NCBI GenBank assembly: GCA_025526915.1
Contig: JAHLKH010000013.1
Span: 175,224-239,223, forward strand
DNA from: Entophlyctis helioformis
Taxonomy: Eukaryota; Chytridiomycota; Chytridiomycetes; Chytridiales; Chytriomycetaceae
Direction of reading: 5' to 3'
DNA length: 64,000 bases
Shown piece by piece: positions 1 to 11,243 of the stretch. Numbering within the stretch: the first letter of the stretch is position 1; the number at the start of each line of letters is the position of its first letter. The notes under the pieces were generated by a model. The model ran no database searches, was not told the origin of the DNA, and worked only from the letters and a program-made list of their open reading frames with translations. Made by a program: the position numbers and the translations under genes.

Positions 1-2
1 AC

Positions 3-503
3 AGCTCGGGCAAATCAAAGAACCATGGCTCGCATGGAAAGTCTGACGGCTCGGATGCAAACATCCTTGCATCTCTCGATTCGTCCGGCGCCAGTGCCAG
101 CGCCAGTGCCAGTGCCAGTGCCAGTGCTGGCGACATTACCGGTGCCGTCGACGATGAGATTGGCAGCGCAGCAAATGGGTCGGCATACGATCTGCTGGAT
201 GCCAGCATGTCCGCGTCCATGAGCCAATCCCGCCAAACCCGCCGTCGGCAGACAAAAGATGCCAGTGACAGTCTGAATGCCAGCGACGGTGGCGGCCTGC
301 AAGGCGGTGATCTCCGACTCAATCGATCCTCGTCGCCGCTGTCCAATTCCTCGTCTTCGCTGACCAATTCAACTCGCCCGTGGACTGGTGCGTCGTCTGG
401 AATCGCGCGCACAGAGTCCCGGCCAACGACTGGCCGAGGCGAGAACAACTGGGAGGAAGAGGCAGACGACCTAGTTGAGTGGTCAAAAGACTTGCCAGAA
501 TGA
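3..503 (+). CDS. 3' end of an unrecognised Ser/Ala-rich protein (5' part outside the window)
   Basis: The reading frame is open from the left edge to a TGA stop, giving about 166 residues. The sequence is low-complexity and rich in Ser, Asp, Gly and Asn. It includes a Ser-Ala dipeptide run encoded by a GCCAGT hexamer repeat near positions 91-125, and an acidic, Trp-containing tail (EEEADDLVEW). I see no domain I can name. Splice sites could lie inside, so only the terminal frame is certain. It is followed, tail to tail, by the SNRNP40 homologue. Composition and the absence of stops support coding, but the function is unknown. Confidence 0.55.
   Translation, partial: SSGKSKNHGSHGKSDGSDANILASLDSSGASASASASASASAGDITGAVDDEIGSAANGSAYDLLDASMSASMSQSRQTRRRQTKDASDSLNASDGGGLQGGDLRLNRSSSPLSNSSSSLTNSTRPWTGASSGIARTESRPTTGRGENNWEEEADDLVEWSKDLPE
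91..125 (+). repeat. GCCAGT hexamer microsatellite inside a coding region
   Basis: About five to six near-perfect GCCAGT/GCCAGC units are read in frame as Ser-Ala repeats of the leftmost gene. Length variation in whole units would preserve the frame. Confidence 0.75.
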
Positions 504-662
504 AGATCACACGCAGACATGGTGACCGCCATGGCAAACGAAATGGGTGAGCTTGTATGGGACTGGCAAATTCCAAACCGTCGTCTTTAGAATGTCTCGA
601 CAGCAGATGGAGACATGGATGCAATGGCAAGCAGTCGTTCTGAACCCGGAAAGGCAGATGCT

Positions 663-2159
663 TCATTTGACCTCGCTGGTGTTGAGCTCGCCGAGGAAGA
701 CAGTCTTGTCGTTGCTCGCCGACGCCAGTAGGGTTGATGCCCAGTCCACGTCGTTGACACAGCCCTTGTGCCCTGGAAGTTTATACACAATCTTTTGCGT
801 AGCAACGTCCCAAACGACGACCGATCGATCGCCGCTTCCAGCAGCCACAAACTGCGAGTCGGGGGACCAGCACGCGCGAATGAGGTTCTTCTCAAAGCCG
901 TGCGGTGCTCCTACAAGCCATCCAGACAAAGGCATGAGATATAAAGAAGCATCCGCCAAGGCAACAGCTGACGCAAGGATGACGGGTGCATCATGGCTTC
1001 CAAACAGAGAGACGCCGAGAACAACAGTCAAACGTTTTGCGATGCTTACCCTCAAACGTTTTCAGAAAGCGCGACGGCGTGATGGTGAACGGCTTGACGT
1101 CCCAAATGCGAACTGTGTTGTCCATGGCATTCGACAACAGCTTGTCGCCTTCAGGGCTAATGCGCAAGCTCGTGATGGTGTCTTCATGACCCTGCAGTGT
1201 GTAAGAGACGCGATCCTGGCGCAGATCCCACGCACTGATGTCGTTCTCGATGCCTCCCGTGAACACAATGCCGCCATCCAGTGAAAACGCTGTTGCAGTC
1301 AGCGGAAACTTGCCGCCAAGCTCCTTGACAGCCAGCTTCTGACGCTGATCCCAAAGCATCAGGAAGCCATCGTCGTCCACGCTTGCCACGAGCTCTGGTC
1401 CGCGCTTGCTCATCGAGCATGCATTGACAAACGATGCGTGTCCCTTGAACCTTTTGATCCTCTCTCCTGTCTCTGCATCCCAGATACCCACAGTCATGTC
1501 TGTGGATGAGGAGCACAGCCGCCTGGATAGGGTTGGTAGGTGCATGCCAAGGTATGGATGCCAGCCAGTCAATCGTGCAGCCAGACAGCCGGCTGAGCAT
1601 GGCGGCATGACGACAGTGCAACACAACTTACGTCCCGTCACGAGACCACTGCACTTGAGTGACAGGCCCCGCATGCCCTTGCAGAGCGAGAAAGTTCTGC
1701 GTTGCACCATGGGCATGCCACAGCAGGATGGATCTGTCAAACGACGATGTGGCCAAGATGCGGCCGCTTGGGCTGAACGCACACGACAGAACCTCGCCTT
1801 CGTGGCCGCTCAAAGCATGATGGGTGCAGCCAGGTCTGATACACGCTTGACCTGCGATGCCCAGCCATTCGAAGGCAGATGCCGATGCAGATGCAGATGC
1901 AGATGGGTGTTAGCGCCAAAGGCCAGCCAAAGGTCTCGGTGGTCATGTCTCAGCATGGTCGCTTGACCAGGCAGGACGCTGCAGTGACGACTGATGCGTG
2001 CGGCCTCACCGTGCGCACGACTGCACCAGTGGTCTCCTTCTGGTCTCGCAGCATGAGCGACTTGCCGCCGCTGCCGTCCGCCTTGGCCCGCTTGGCCGGC
2101 TGAGCAGCAACCACGACGGTCGTGCCCTCGTTGTCCGCAATGTCGCTGCGTTTCGCCAT
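663..2159 (-). CDS. SNRNP40: U5 snRNP 40 kDa WD40-repeat protein (SNRNP40/Prp8-binding protein)
   Basis: A WD40 propeller protein of the U5 small nuclear ribonucleoprotein, which contacts Prp8 in the spliceosome. The N-terminus starts MAKRSDIADNEG and has a short basic stretch. Seven WD repeats follow, in four or so exons. Diagnostic stretches include SGHEGEVLSCAF, TVGIWDAETGERIKRFKGH, GGIENDISAWDLRQ, LLSNAMDNTVRIWDVKPF and YKLPGHKGCVNDV, which follow the human protein block by block. Introns lie near 905-1050, 1500-1620 and 1830-2040. The stop is TGA. The length is normal for the family and no lesion is apparent. The next gene, on the opposite strand, starts 24 bp away from this ATG, so the two share a very short divergent promoter. 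Confidence 0.95.
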
Positions 2160-2182
2160 CCGTTACCACGATCTGAGCCAAG

Positions 2183-4322
2183 ATGCAAGTCACTGCTGCC
2201 CTTCTGTCTGTGGCTGTTGCTGCGTGTGTGGGCGGCTGCGGTGCGGCTGCTGCTGCTGCTGCTGCCGCTGCCAAAGACAGCTCGTCCGCCGCGTTCGTGT
2301 CGCTCTCGCTCGGCGACGGCCTCCCCCCTGCCAACGAGCCCCTGGCCTGGGCCGACGTCCGCGGCTTCCTCCTGCCAGACGAGCGACATGTGCCTCGCTT
2401 CGCCCTCGCGCTTCAGCAACGCAACATGGACCGCTTCAAGCTTGACCAGTCGCAGCAGTCGCAGCCCAGCACCGACGACGAGCAGCACGACCAGCATGTG
2501 CTGATGCTGCAGAACGCTCCGCTTGCAGACCGCAACGCGGCCCTGCAGTCGCTTCCTGTAAGCCTGTCTCTGCCCCATCTCGCCTGTCTGTTGCCGTTTA
2601 GTCTCGGCACCATCCCCCGCTCGCCACCGTCCGCTCGCACTCTTTGCCCCTCTTGCCGGCTGCCTTGGTGCTGAATATAGCGCATCCGCACCAATGCATC
2701 TGGCCCGCACTCCACACCGCAGGTCTCGCCAAGCCCATTCAAGTATCTGCCGGCAGTCATCGTTCTTGACCATCGCGTCGGCCTTGGTAAGCACGCATTC
2801 ACGTCCAGCCATTCCAATCCGCGTTTGAGCGGCGTTTGCGCCAATGCGAGACAGATGGGAGATGCGTTCCTTCTGACCCTTCCATCCCGCTGTTCTCTGC
2901 CAAAGACTTGAGCCCCGCCTTCCACATCCCTGCACAGGAGGTCGATATGACATCGCTTATTGCCGATCTTCGTGGCACTGAATCTGCGGAGCACCGTGTT
3001 TGGGACTCTACCACGCTCGTGCTGGTCAACGGCAACAAGGTTTGGAGCCGCATCTACCACGCCATGCCCAAATGCCGACTGACAAATGCTTTATCGTGCA
3101 TTTCCTTCGTTCATTTTCGTGCGTGCTCATGCTTTACTCAACAAGGCCGAGTTGGAGACGGACCGTCTTGAAAGCCTTCGCGAAACGATTTGCGGCTCCA
3201 CTTGCGGGCTTGACGTAAGAGCAACTCGCTGCTTTGCTATCGTACTTGCAATCGTATACCCGACGCAGTCTGACATTGCTTGATGCCGGTGAACTGCCTG
3301 GCAAACCGTTAGAACGATCTTGCGTTTTTGGTGAGCTGCATGCTGGACTTGGGGAATGCATTCTAGGCGGTATGTGCATGTATTGACAGGCTGTTGTCAG
3401 CGCGAGATGGAGATCCTTGAACAGACGGCAGTCATCCTGCACGACGGATCCCCGTCAGTCGAGCGTCTTGTTGTTGTGCTCCGCGCGCTTGCGTCCGAGA
3501 CGCCTGGCTCCGCCCTCGACCGCGCGTCAGACCTTCAGACTGCAGCTGTGGAAAAGGTGGGCAGCGCTTGCCTTGCATCTGAACATGGCTCGCAACTAAG
3601 CAGCCACTTTTCCAGATCGCCAGCGCCTTCAAGGCGGCCAAGGGGCCAAATGCCGTTGTGGCGCACCTGGCTCTGCCTGCTGTGATTGCACCGGTCCGCA
3701 TCTCTGCCATTCCAGCCAGGAGACAGCGCCGTGCCATTGACCCCAGCTGCCCCGCGACGGTTGCCGAGTGCCAGCAGTACGTGGCTTTGACTTTTGCCTA
3801 GGGATCATGCCTGATATGGCTAGCCATCCACTAACAACCCCGACTGCAACCATCGGCTGGACAGGCGCTTTGCAAACTGCTCGTCGCACGGAGCCTGTGT
3901 CAGCCAGCCCAACCGCAAGGTGCCCGGAACATCCTGCTTCCGCTGCTCGTGCACTCTCAAGAAGTGGACCGATGATGCCGGCAAGCCTGTCAAGGGCTAC
4001 GACGGACCCGTCACATGGGTTGGGGATGCATGCCAGTTCCAGGATGTCAGCGCGTCCTTTCAGATCCTCTTTTGGTTTGCTGTCGGCTCGGTTGTGCTCC
4101 TCTTGTAAGTCGCGCGCGTGCTGCTTTGGTGCCCGCCTTGTGCGACACTCCTTGGGTCTGGCCGCGATCGCCGGCTGACCAGCCTCCACACTGTGCGTGT
4201 CCGTGTGCATCCTGGCCTTGGACTGGCCTCGCAGCTACACCATCAGCATGCTGAACGGCATTGGCGAGCAGTCCACGTCGGGCAGCGGCTCTGTCCAAGG
4301 CGGCCGCTCCAAAACCGACTGA
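2183..4322 (+). CDS. Vps3844-like type I membrane protein with EGF-like cysteine cluster
   Basis: The protein begins with a hydrophobic Ala-rich signal peptide (residues 1-30, containing a run of ten alanines). A long lumenal region follows, with the motif TSLIADLRGTESAEH. Near the C-terminus is a cysteine cluster, C..HGACVSQPNRK...CFRCSC..., ending GDACQFQDVSASF. This is followed at once by a transmembrane helix (ILFWFAVGSVVLLL) and a short Ser/Gly tail. The EGF-like cluster plus one TM helix matches the fungal Vps3844 (DUF3844) C-terminal domain, so an ER or endosomal role is inferred. Several introns are present; the last (about 4106-4231) falls right after the TM helix, and splicing restores YTISMLNG...KTD-stop. 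Some internal exon edges are uncertain. Confidence 0.7.
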
Positions 4323-4370
4323 TGCGATCTGTGGCCGATTGCCGTTGTTTCCACCCAACCGTCCAGCTCG

Positions 4371-7300
4371 ATGAGTCGAGAGTTCTATCTGTCGCATGCC
4401 AGGGTGGCTCTGGACATCGACTTTGGCAATAAATCCCTCCAGGTACCACCCGCCGGCCCACTGCACGCCATGCGCCGTCCGGCAACTGTGCCAGTCCTGT
4501 GTCTCGGCTGTCATGCCTGGCCACCATGGAGCCGTTGGCTGATGCTTGCTTGCACCTCTCCAAACCGCAGGGTATCGTCGAGTTCACCATCACGCCGCTG
4601 GCTGCAGCGCTCGCTGAGCTCAAGTTCCACAGTCGCCAATGCGGTATGCTCTGTGTGCCGCAGGCTGCACTCACTGCCTGCAGCTGTGGGCTTGCTCCTG
4701 CCCGTCAGCCGTGAGCACTCACACGGCCGTGCATGCATAGATATCCTCAAGGTCTCGGTCAACGGCGTCGAGGCCAAGTTCACGCTAGCAGACCCCATGG
4801 ACCAGCAAGCCAAGCTGGCTCAGCAGGGCATCTTCTACGACTTGCCTGAGCGGACCATTGACGCCTCTCGGCGGGCCGACGACGATGCCGGCGAGCTGAC
4901 GGTGTTTGTGCCACAAGGCGTCGAGTGCGAGCCGATCAGCGGCGCATCGCTGTTCACGTCATCGGCAGATGAGCAGGCTGCTGGCGTAGGCATGGCAGGC
5001 ATGGCTCCTGCGGAGAATGCTGCCAATGCTGCCACCGCTGCAACAACCGCAACAACTGCGGCCGCTCCAGCCAAGCCGCAGCCTGATCAGCCGCCGCAGG
5101 ACGCTACAGGCGAGATTGCCTATCGCAACTGGACGGTCGCCATCGAGTACGCGGTCATCAAGCCCGACATCGCCATCACATTCGCTGGCCTTGAAGGAAC
5201 ATCTTCGCTCTCGCACAAGGTCAGTTGCCTGCTGGCGTGCACTCTGCAGCAACTGAAATGGTTGCTCCACATGCGTGTTGTGTGGTGTTGTGGTAACACG
5301 CCTCGCATGATAGTTGCCGCACGTGTTCCTGCACAATCCCCTCAATCAAGCGCGCTGGTGGATGCCCTGCATCGACAAGTCTCACGATCGGATGACGTTT
5401 GACTTTGAAATAACGATCCCACGGACACTGGGGCATGTCCGTCGCACGCTTGCTCATCCAGCCGGAACACGCGTGCCCGACTCGGACGACGACCTGCGTA
5501 TGGTTGCCGTGTGCAGCGGCGAGCTGGTCGAGTATTTCGTGCATCCTGAGGATCCGAGCAAGACGGTGTGGGTCTATGCCGTGCAAACACCCCTAAACGC
5601 GTCCAGCGTTCTCCTGGCCGCAGGCCCCTTCGAGGTTCTCTCAATCCAGGGCTGGGGCCGTTCTGTTGCGGCATCAATGAGGAATGCAGAGCCAATGCTT
5701 CCAGACGAAGAGCCGTTTGAGACTGGCGTCCAGCGCTCAGGTGGAAAGGGCCTCGTGTTTGTCCTGCCTGGATACAAACGCGACGTACGCATTACCACAT
5801 TTTTCCTTCCTCAGGTAACTGCCCCGCGTCTCCAACAATATCCTTGATCTTGACCGGTATCGTCTTTGGCCGCTCACCCTCGCACGTTGGCTGGCCGGTT
5901 GATCAGGCTCTGGAGTTTTTCGAGCAGTGGGTCGGCGCTTCCTTCCCGTTCTCGTCGTTCAAGCTTGTCTTTGTTGAAGAATGCATAGCACCAGTTGTCA
6001 CCGGCGCAACTGTTGTCCTGACAAGGTATGCGGCCATCGCCACGCGCATCCGCTCATGCTTTTTGTCGCTCGTATCCAGGCGCTGACTCGCCAAATGCAC
6101 GCTGTCGTGTTGCAATTGCCTGGCGTCTTGGCCAATTGCTTCGCTTGATCCAACACCAGCGTGGACTTGCTGGTTGACGAAACACTCATTGATCATGTCT
6201 TTGAGTCGCGGCTCTGTCTGGCGCGTGGTCTGGCCTCGCAATGGTTTGGGCATTACATTCTGCCTAGTCGCTGGTATGTCAGAGTATTGCATGAAAAAGC
6301 CGGGCTTTAGCTTTGATCAGCCGGCTTGCGATAGTGGCAACGATGGTCAACATATAGTAACGCAATCTTGCTGTATTGGCCTGCTTGCTCGGCATTAGGA
6401 CGGATGTCTGGGTCATTGTCGGCTTTGTGAATTGGATGGCCGCGCTGCTCATGCGCAAGATGTTTGGCGTTAACGAGTTCAAGTATCGTCTTCGCAAGGT
6501 AAGCGTCGCACGTGACAGCTCTGCCAGATACATCTGCTTGCTCGATTGCGTTATTCTTATTGCCTTCCAATGCTGCAGGACACCGAGCGTGTTTGCATTC
6601 TTGACGTCAATCAACCCCCGCTTTGTCCCGACGTGGAAACACTGGGCAGCATTGGAGATGACGGAGCGCCATACGCGGCGTCGATCAGCTCGATGATGAT
6701 CCAGAGCTACAGCCCCAATGACGATCCTGCGTCAGCGCGTGCAGAGCTTGTGATGCTGAAATCGCCGCTTGTGCTGAACATGCTGGAGAAGCGCATGGGA
6801 AAGGGCTTGCTTCAGAAGCTTGCAAACAAGCTGATGATCAGTGCCATGTCTGGCGAACTGCCGACTGGCCTGTCCACCACGTCGTTTCTCAAGATGGTTC
6901 GCAAGACAAGTGGACGGCTCGAGATCAAAGAGTTTGCCGAGCAGTGGATCTACCGCAGTGGCTGTCCCATCTTCACCATCCGCTACCACTTCAACCGTAA
7001 GAAGATGGTGATTGAGCTCAAGATTAAGCAGGACTGCACAAACGAAGGAATGGTCGGCGGAACCTCAATCTTTTCGGTTCGTTTGCGGAACCGGCACTTG
7101 TTGTTGATGTTGGCTTGTGTACAAAGCAGAGTTAACCTGGCATGCATTTGTATAGGGGCCATTTACAGTCCGTGTCCAAGAGCCTGGTGGTACCTTTGAC
7201 ACCGAGGTTCGCATTGAGGATCGAATCAAGCAGTACGACATTGTCTATCACACAAAGTACAAGCGTATCCGGCGTCGTGCCAACAAGAAGGGCAAGAAAA

Positions 7301-10300
7301 ACGCAGACAACATGGACGATGACGACGATGACGACGACGGTTTTGACATGGACGACGACGAGCGCGGTGGCGAACTCGCGTTGGATACTGATGCACTTAC
7401 ACCCGAGCAGCTGCAGCAGTTACAGCAGCAGCAGCAGCTTTCAGCAGAGCTCCAAATTGCCGAGCCGGACAGGTGAGGACAATGATGTGGCGCGCTGTAA
7501 CCTTGCTGGATGGATCTATTGACTCGCATTCCCGCATTTGCGTCACTCTGGCTATGGGCCGACACAGAATCACGTTTGAATGGATTCGCCTTGATCCAGA
7601 TGCCATTTGGGTGTGCACCAAAACGTTTGAGCAGGAAGACTTTATGTGGCACGCTCTGTTGCGCAAGGAAAAGGATATCAATGCCCAGTGCGAGGTTTGT
7701 GCGCACCCTCTGTACATGTCTATCATCAAGATTGTTTGATTGCCATAGACAGTGGAAGCTCATAGGACATCATTGTCGCTTGGCAGGCTATAGAGGCTAT
7801 TTCCAAGATCCAAACACTTGCCTCGCTCAACACGCTGACGGCATTTGCTCGCGATCCGTTGCAGTTTTACCGACTGCGCATCCTTTGCGTCCTCAGCATT
7901 GCCAATGTATGTTTGGCAGTGTGCACTTGTTGAGCTGCCCGTGCAAGTTCATCTGTTGCACAGAGTCGCTAACACAGTGTCTCATTTGAACCTAGTTTGA
8001 CTCGGAAGAGCTCGAGGCAGCTGCACTGTCAAACTTGGTGAAAATGTACCAAGATCTGTTCTGCATGCCGGACGAGCCATCAATCGTGCCCAAGCGAAAC
8101 AACTTTGCCGTGCTTCAGGAATACCATCTGCAACGGGCCATTATCCAGTCATTGAGTCGGTTTGTGGACTATCGCGGCAACGCCCAACGTCTGTGCGCAG
8201 TTTGTTTGTTGATCTGCTGCGGCTCAATGACAACTCTGGCAACGATGTAAGACTTCGCGCCGCCACCCATCTCTCAAATGGCATCAACGGCAGGCACGTG
8301 CATCTGTTGTCTGTGGCAGCTGAACTCACTCTGATTGGACAGTATGCCGATGGCGAATGGGTCGCGACGCTTGTCAAGTATGTGGGCGAGTCTTTTATTG
8401 TGCGCAAGAAGGACAAGACGTCCGGTGCTGGTCGCTCGGCGTCGCGCTCTGTGTTTCTCGCCTCTGCCGATGTGGAAGAGTTTGAGATTGCGTCTCGAGG
8501 AAAATCACACGGCGGTGCGATGTTTGCGGGCTGTCCTACGCCGCACTCTCTGCTGAAGAGCATCGGCTGCTGGAGGAAGCTCATTTGCAGGTTATGCGAC
8601 AGCTTGCACGCGACAGAGTGCTCCCCTCGCACATGAACGCGGTGACCGTCAGCTGTCTCGAGGTGCGTTGTGCACTGAACGCTGTTGAATGTCATGGCTT
8701 GGTTTGGTGGAGTCGGCACTCCTCACGCCCCAATAGATAGGATGCACTGACCTGGGATGTGTACGTGGCGCTGGCTTTTTCGAACCCAACAGACGCAGCT
8801 CAAATGGCAGCTTGCTGGTCTTTTGCCTATCAACTCGGCTCTCTTTCTTGGATACTCGCGGTATGCCCAACCTGTTGGATTCTGTGATGTGCATGCCATG
8901 ACTCGCTGGTTACCTCGTTTGCTTTATGGAAGCTGACTCATTCAATCAGTGCCGGAAACGCGCGTCAAGTGAGACGAGCGGCTGTGGACGCCATCATTAT
9001 CCTTACTGGCATGACAAACAGAAGCATCTCTGCCTACCTGGTGCACCTTGTGCTTGCCGATGCCGATCATCTGTTCCGCTTCCACACCCTTCGCAGCATT
9101 GTCAACTTCTTCAACATCTCGCTTTACGGCCACAAGCAAGCCTTGGTACTCGAGCAGGCCATGTCCTCTCTTGCCAAAGAAGCATCGTTCATTGCAACGT
9201 GCATTGCAAGTGGTCAAAGGTAATTGCTGCCATGCACTCTTGAGTATCTGTTTACTGGCACTCAACGTGTTTCCTTGACCAAACAGCAACAATCCGGTGG
9301 ACGCATGTGGCAGCTTGCCCTGCAGCTGTTTGAAATGGCCATGTCGCTTAATCCGGAGTTGGAGGCTCGCAAGCCCATCTACCAAGTGCCAGAGCCGCCC
9401 ACGGCGAACCCTCAGCCTTCTATCATTGCTCCTGCAGAGACCCCCGATGTGCCCTCCTCCCATCCGCCTGCAGCCCCAGTGGCTGACTCGGTGGTCGATG
9501 CCAGCACCGCAATCGTAGCAGACGCAGGACCACGCCCAATGGATGTGGACGCACCAGCAGCCGGCGCGCCACAGCCTCGCATTGTCATCTCGATCCAGCC
9601 GCCTCCGTCAACAGCATCGCCATCTCTCGCCATTCAACCCGCATCTGCAGCATCCATCCCACCTGCACCTGCACCTGCAGCATCGACTGCAGCCGCACCG
9701 TTGAGTGCACCGGCACCTGCACCCATTTCTGCAACTGTCCCAGATGTCCCTGCTCCCAAGAGAATCCTTCTCAGCTTCAAGCCCATCGACAAGTCTGCGC
9801 CGGCACCCTCTCCAGCACCGACAGCGACTGTAACACCGTCCGTCGTTGCGTCTGGTCCGCCGCCACCTTCCCAGCCGTCTGTCCCGCTTGAGGATGGCAA
9901 GGCGGCATCGGAAAAGCCAAAGCAAAGACCAAAGATCCGGCTGAGCGCGTCTGGGCCGCTGCTCGAATCGGGTGCGATTACAACACAGGATGCGATTGCC
10001 ACCCGTGTTATTGATCACGACCGTGAGGCACAGGCCTTGCAGCCACAGCCTCAAGCCGCGTTGCCGTCCCAGAGCTCAGTCCAGCATGATCGCCATGAGC
10101 AGATGGAGCCCAAGGACAAGCTGCCGCCAAAGAAGCGTATCCCAGCAGCCCCTTCAGCAGCATCGGTACCTTTGCCGGATGCTACTACCCAGCAAGCAAC
10201 AGAGGCTCCGGCATCGCAGGCTCCATGCCCAACGGCCATGGCAACACTAACAGAAGCAGCTACAACAGTTGCTGCCGTTGCGCAATCAAGCGCAGCTCTA

Positions 10301-11205
10301 AACTCTGCTCCGCGGCCAACACCAAAACAACACACTACGTCGACGAGCGTAAAGGAAAAGCCCCCCGCACAACAGCAACAGCAAATTCAGCCGAGAGACG
10401 AGGCACGACGTTTGACGGATCGACAGACTGCTGCTTGCAGAGTGGCTCTGCGTCAGTTGTCACTGCACGAGGCAGGCATATGGTTCCGTGAGCCAGTACG
10501 TGTCTTGGTTTGATGTTGTCCACCCCGTGCTGGCTCGCGGCCAACTGACCCGATCCCTATGATACCGCTTGCCCTCACTTCAAGGTTGACCCAGTGGCTT
10601 TGAATATCCCAACGTACTTTGATGTCATCAAGCGGCCGATGGATTTTGCGACAATTGGCAGTCGCCTGACCGAGAATACGTATCCCTCCTTGACCGCGTT
10701 TATTGACGACGTCCGGCTGGTGTTTTCCAACGCATGCACGTTCAACCCGCCAGACTCGCCAGTCTACACCCATGCACGAATGTTGCTTGCCAAGTTCGAG
10801 AAAGACCTCCTTCCACAGCTGCAGGCGGCAGCAAATATGCAGGCACGTGGAGGTGGCGGCAGCCACGGCCGGCTTTTGCTGGAGGCCGAGCCACCGGAGC
10901 GGATGATTCTAGACGAGCTCATGATCCACAAGAGCGCCCCGATCTTTCTGGACCCCGTCAGCCGCACCGACTACCCAGACTACTACCAGAAGATTGCCCA
11001 TCCGATTGCACTCAAGACGATTGACGCAAAGCTCCGCAGCAACCAGTATCCTACGTATGAGGCCTTTGAAAACGACATCAGGCTGCTGTTCCGCAACTGC
11101 TTCGAGTATAACCAGAAGGGAACCTATGGCTACGAAGCCGGGCTGCAGCTCAAGGAGTTTTTCAAGCAACGCAGCAGGGCGATTCTTAAATCGCACCGAA
11201 AATGA
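4371..11205 (+). CDS. TAF2: TFIID subunit TAF2 (M1-aminopeptidase-like) fused to two bromodomains
   Basis: TAF2 is the TFIID subunit built on an inactive M1-aminopeptidase fold and contacts core promoter DNA. In order the exons give VALDIDFGNKSLQ, GIVEFTITPLAAAL, VSVNGVEAKFTLADP, RWWMPCIDKSHDRMTF, QALEFFEQWVGASFPFSSFK, a degenerate active-site segment (VFVEECIAPVV, no HExxH), MRKMFGVNEFKYRLRK, FNRKKMVIELKIKQDCTNEG, and WIRLDPDAIWVCTKTFEQEDFMW, followed by ARM/HEAT-like repeats. A Pro/Ala-rich linker of about 370 residues (9350-10420) then leads into two bromodomains (about 10435-10830 and 10890-11190). The first has REP-VDPVALNIPTYFDVIKRPMD, and an intron at 10496-10584 is spliced in phase through it. 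The second has LDPVSRTDYPDYYQKIAHPI. The splice across the linker makes one continuous frame. The stop is TGA. Confidence 0.9.
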
Positions 11206-11243
11206 AATCTAGCGCATCTCACCCACCTACCACATTTCGCTCG

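Noticed and set aside
4371..7100. Active M1 aminopeptidase
   Set aside because: The fold is present but the HExxH zinc site is absent (VFVEECIAPVV), and downstream blocks follow TAF2 rather than peptidases.
9412..10335. Gly/Ala-rich minus-strand frames opposite the TAF2 linker
   Set aside because: Reverse reading of the Pro/Ala-rich linker, which is in frame with TAF2 and the bromodomains.
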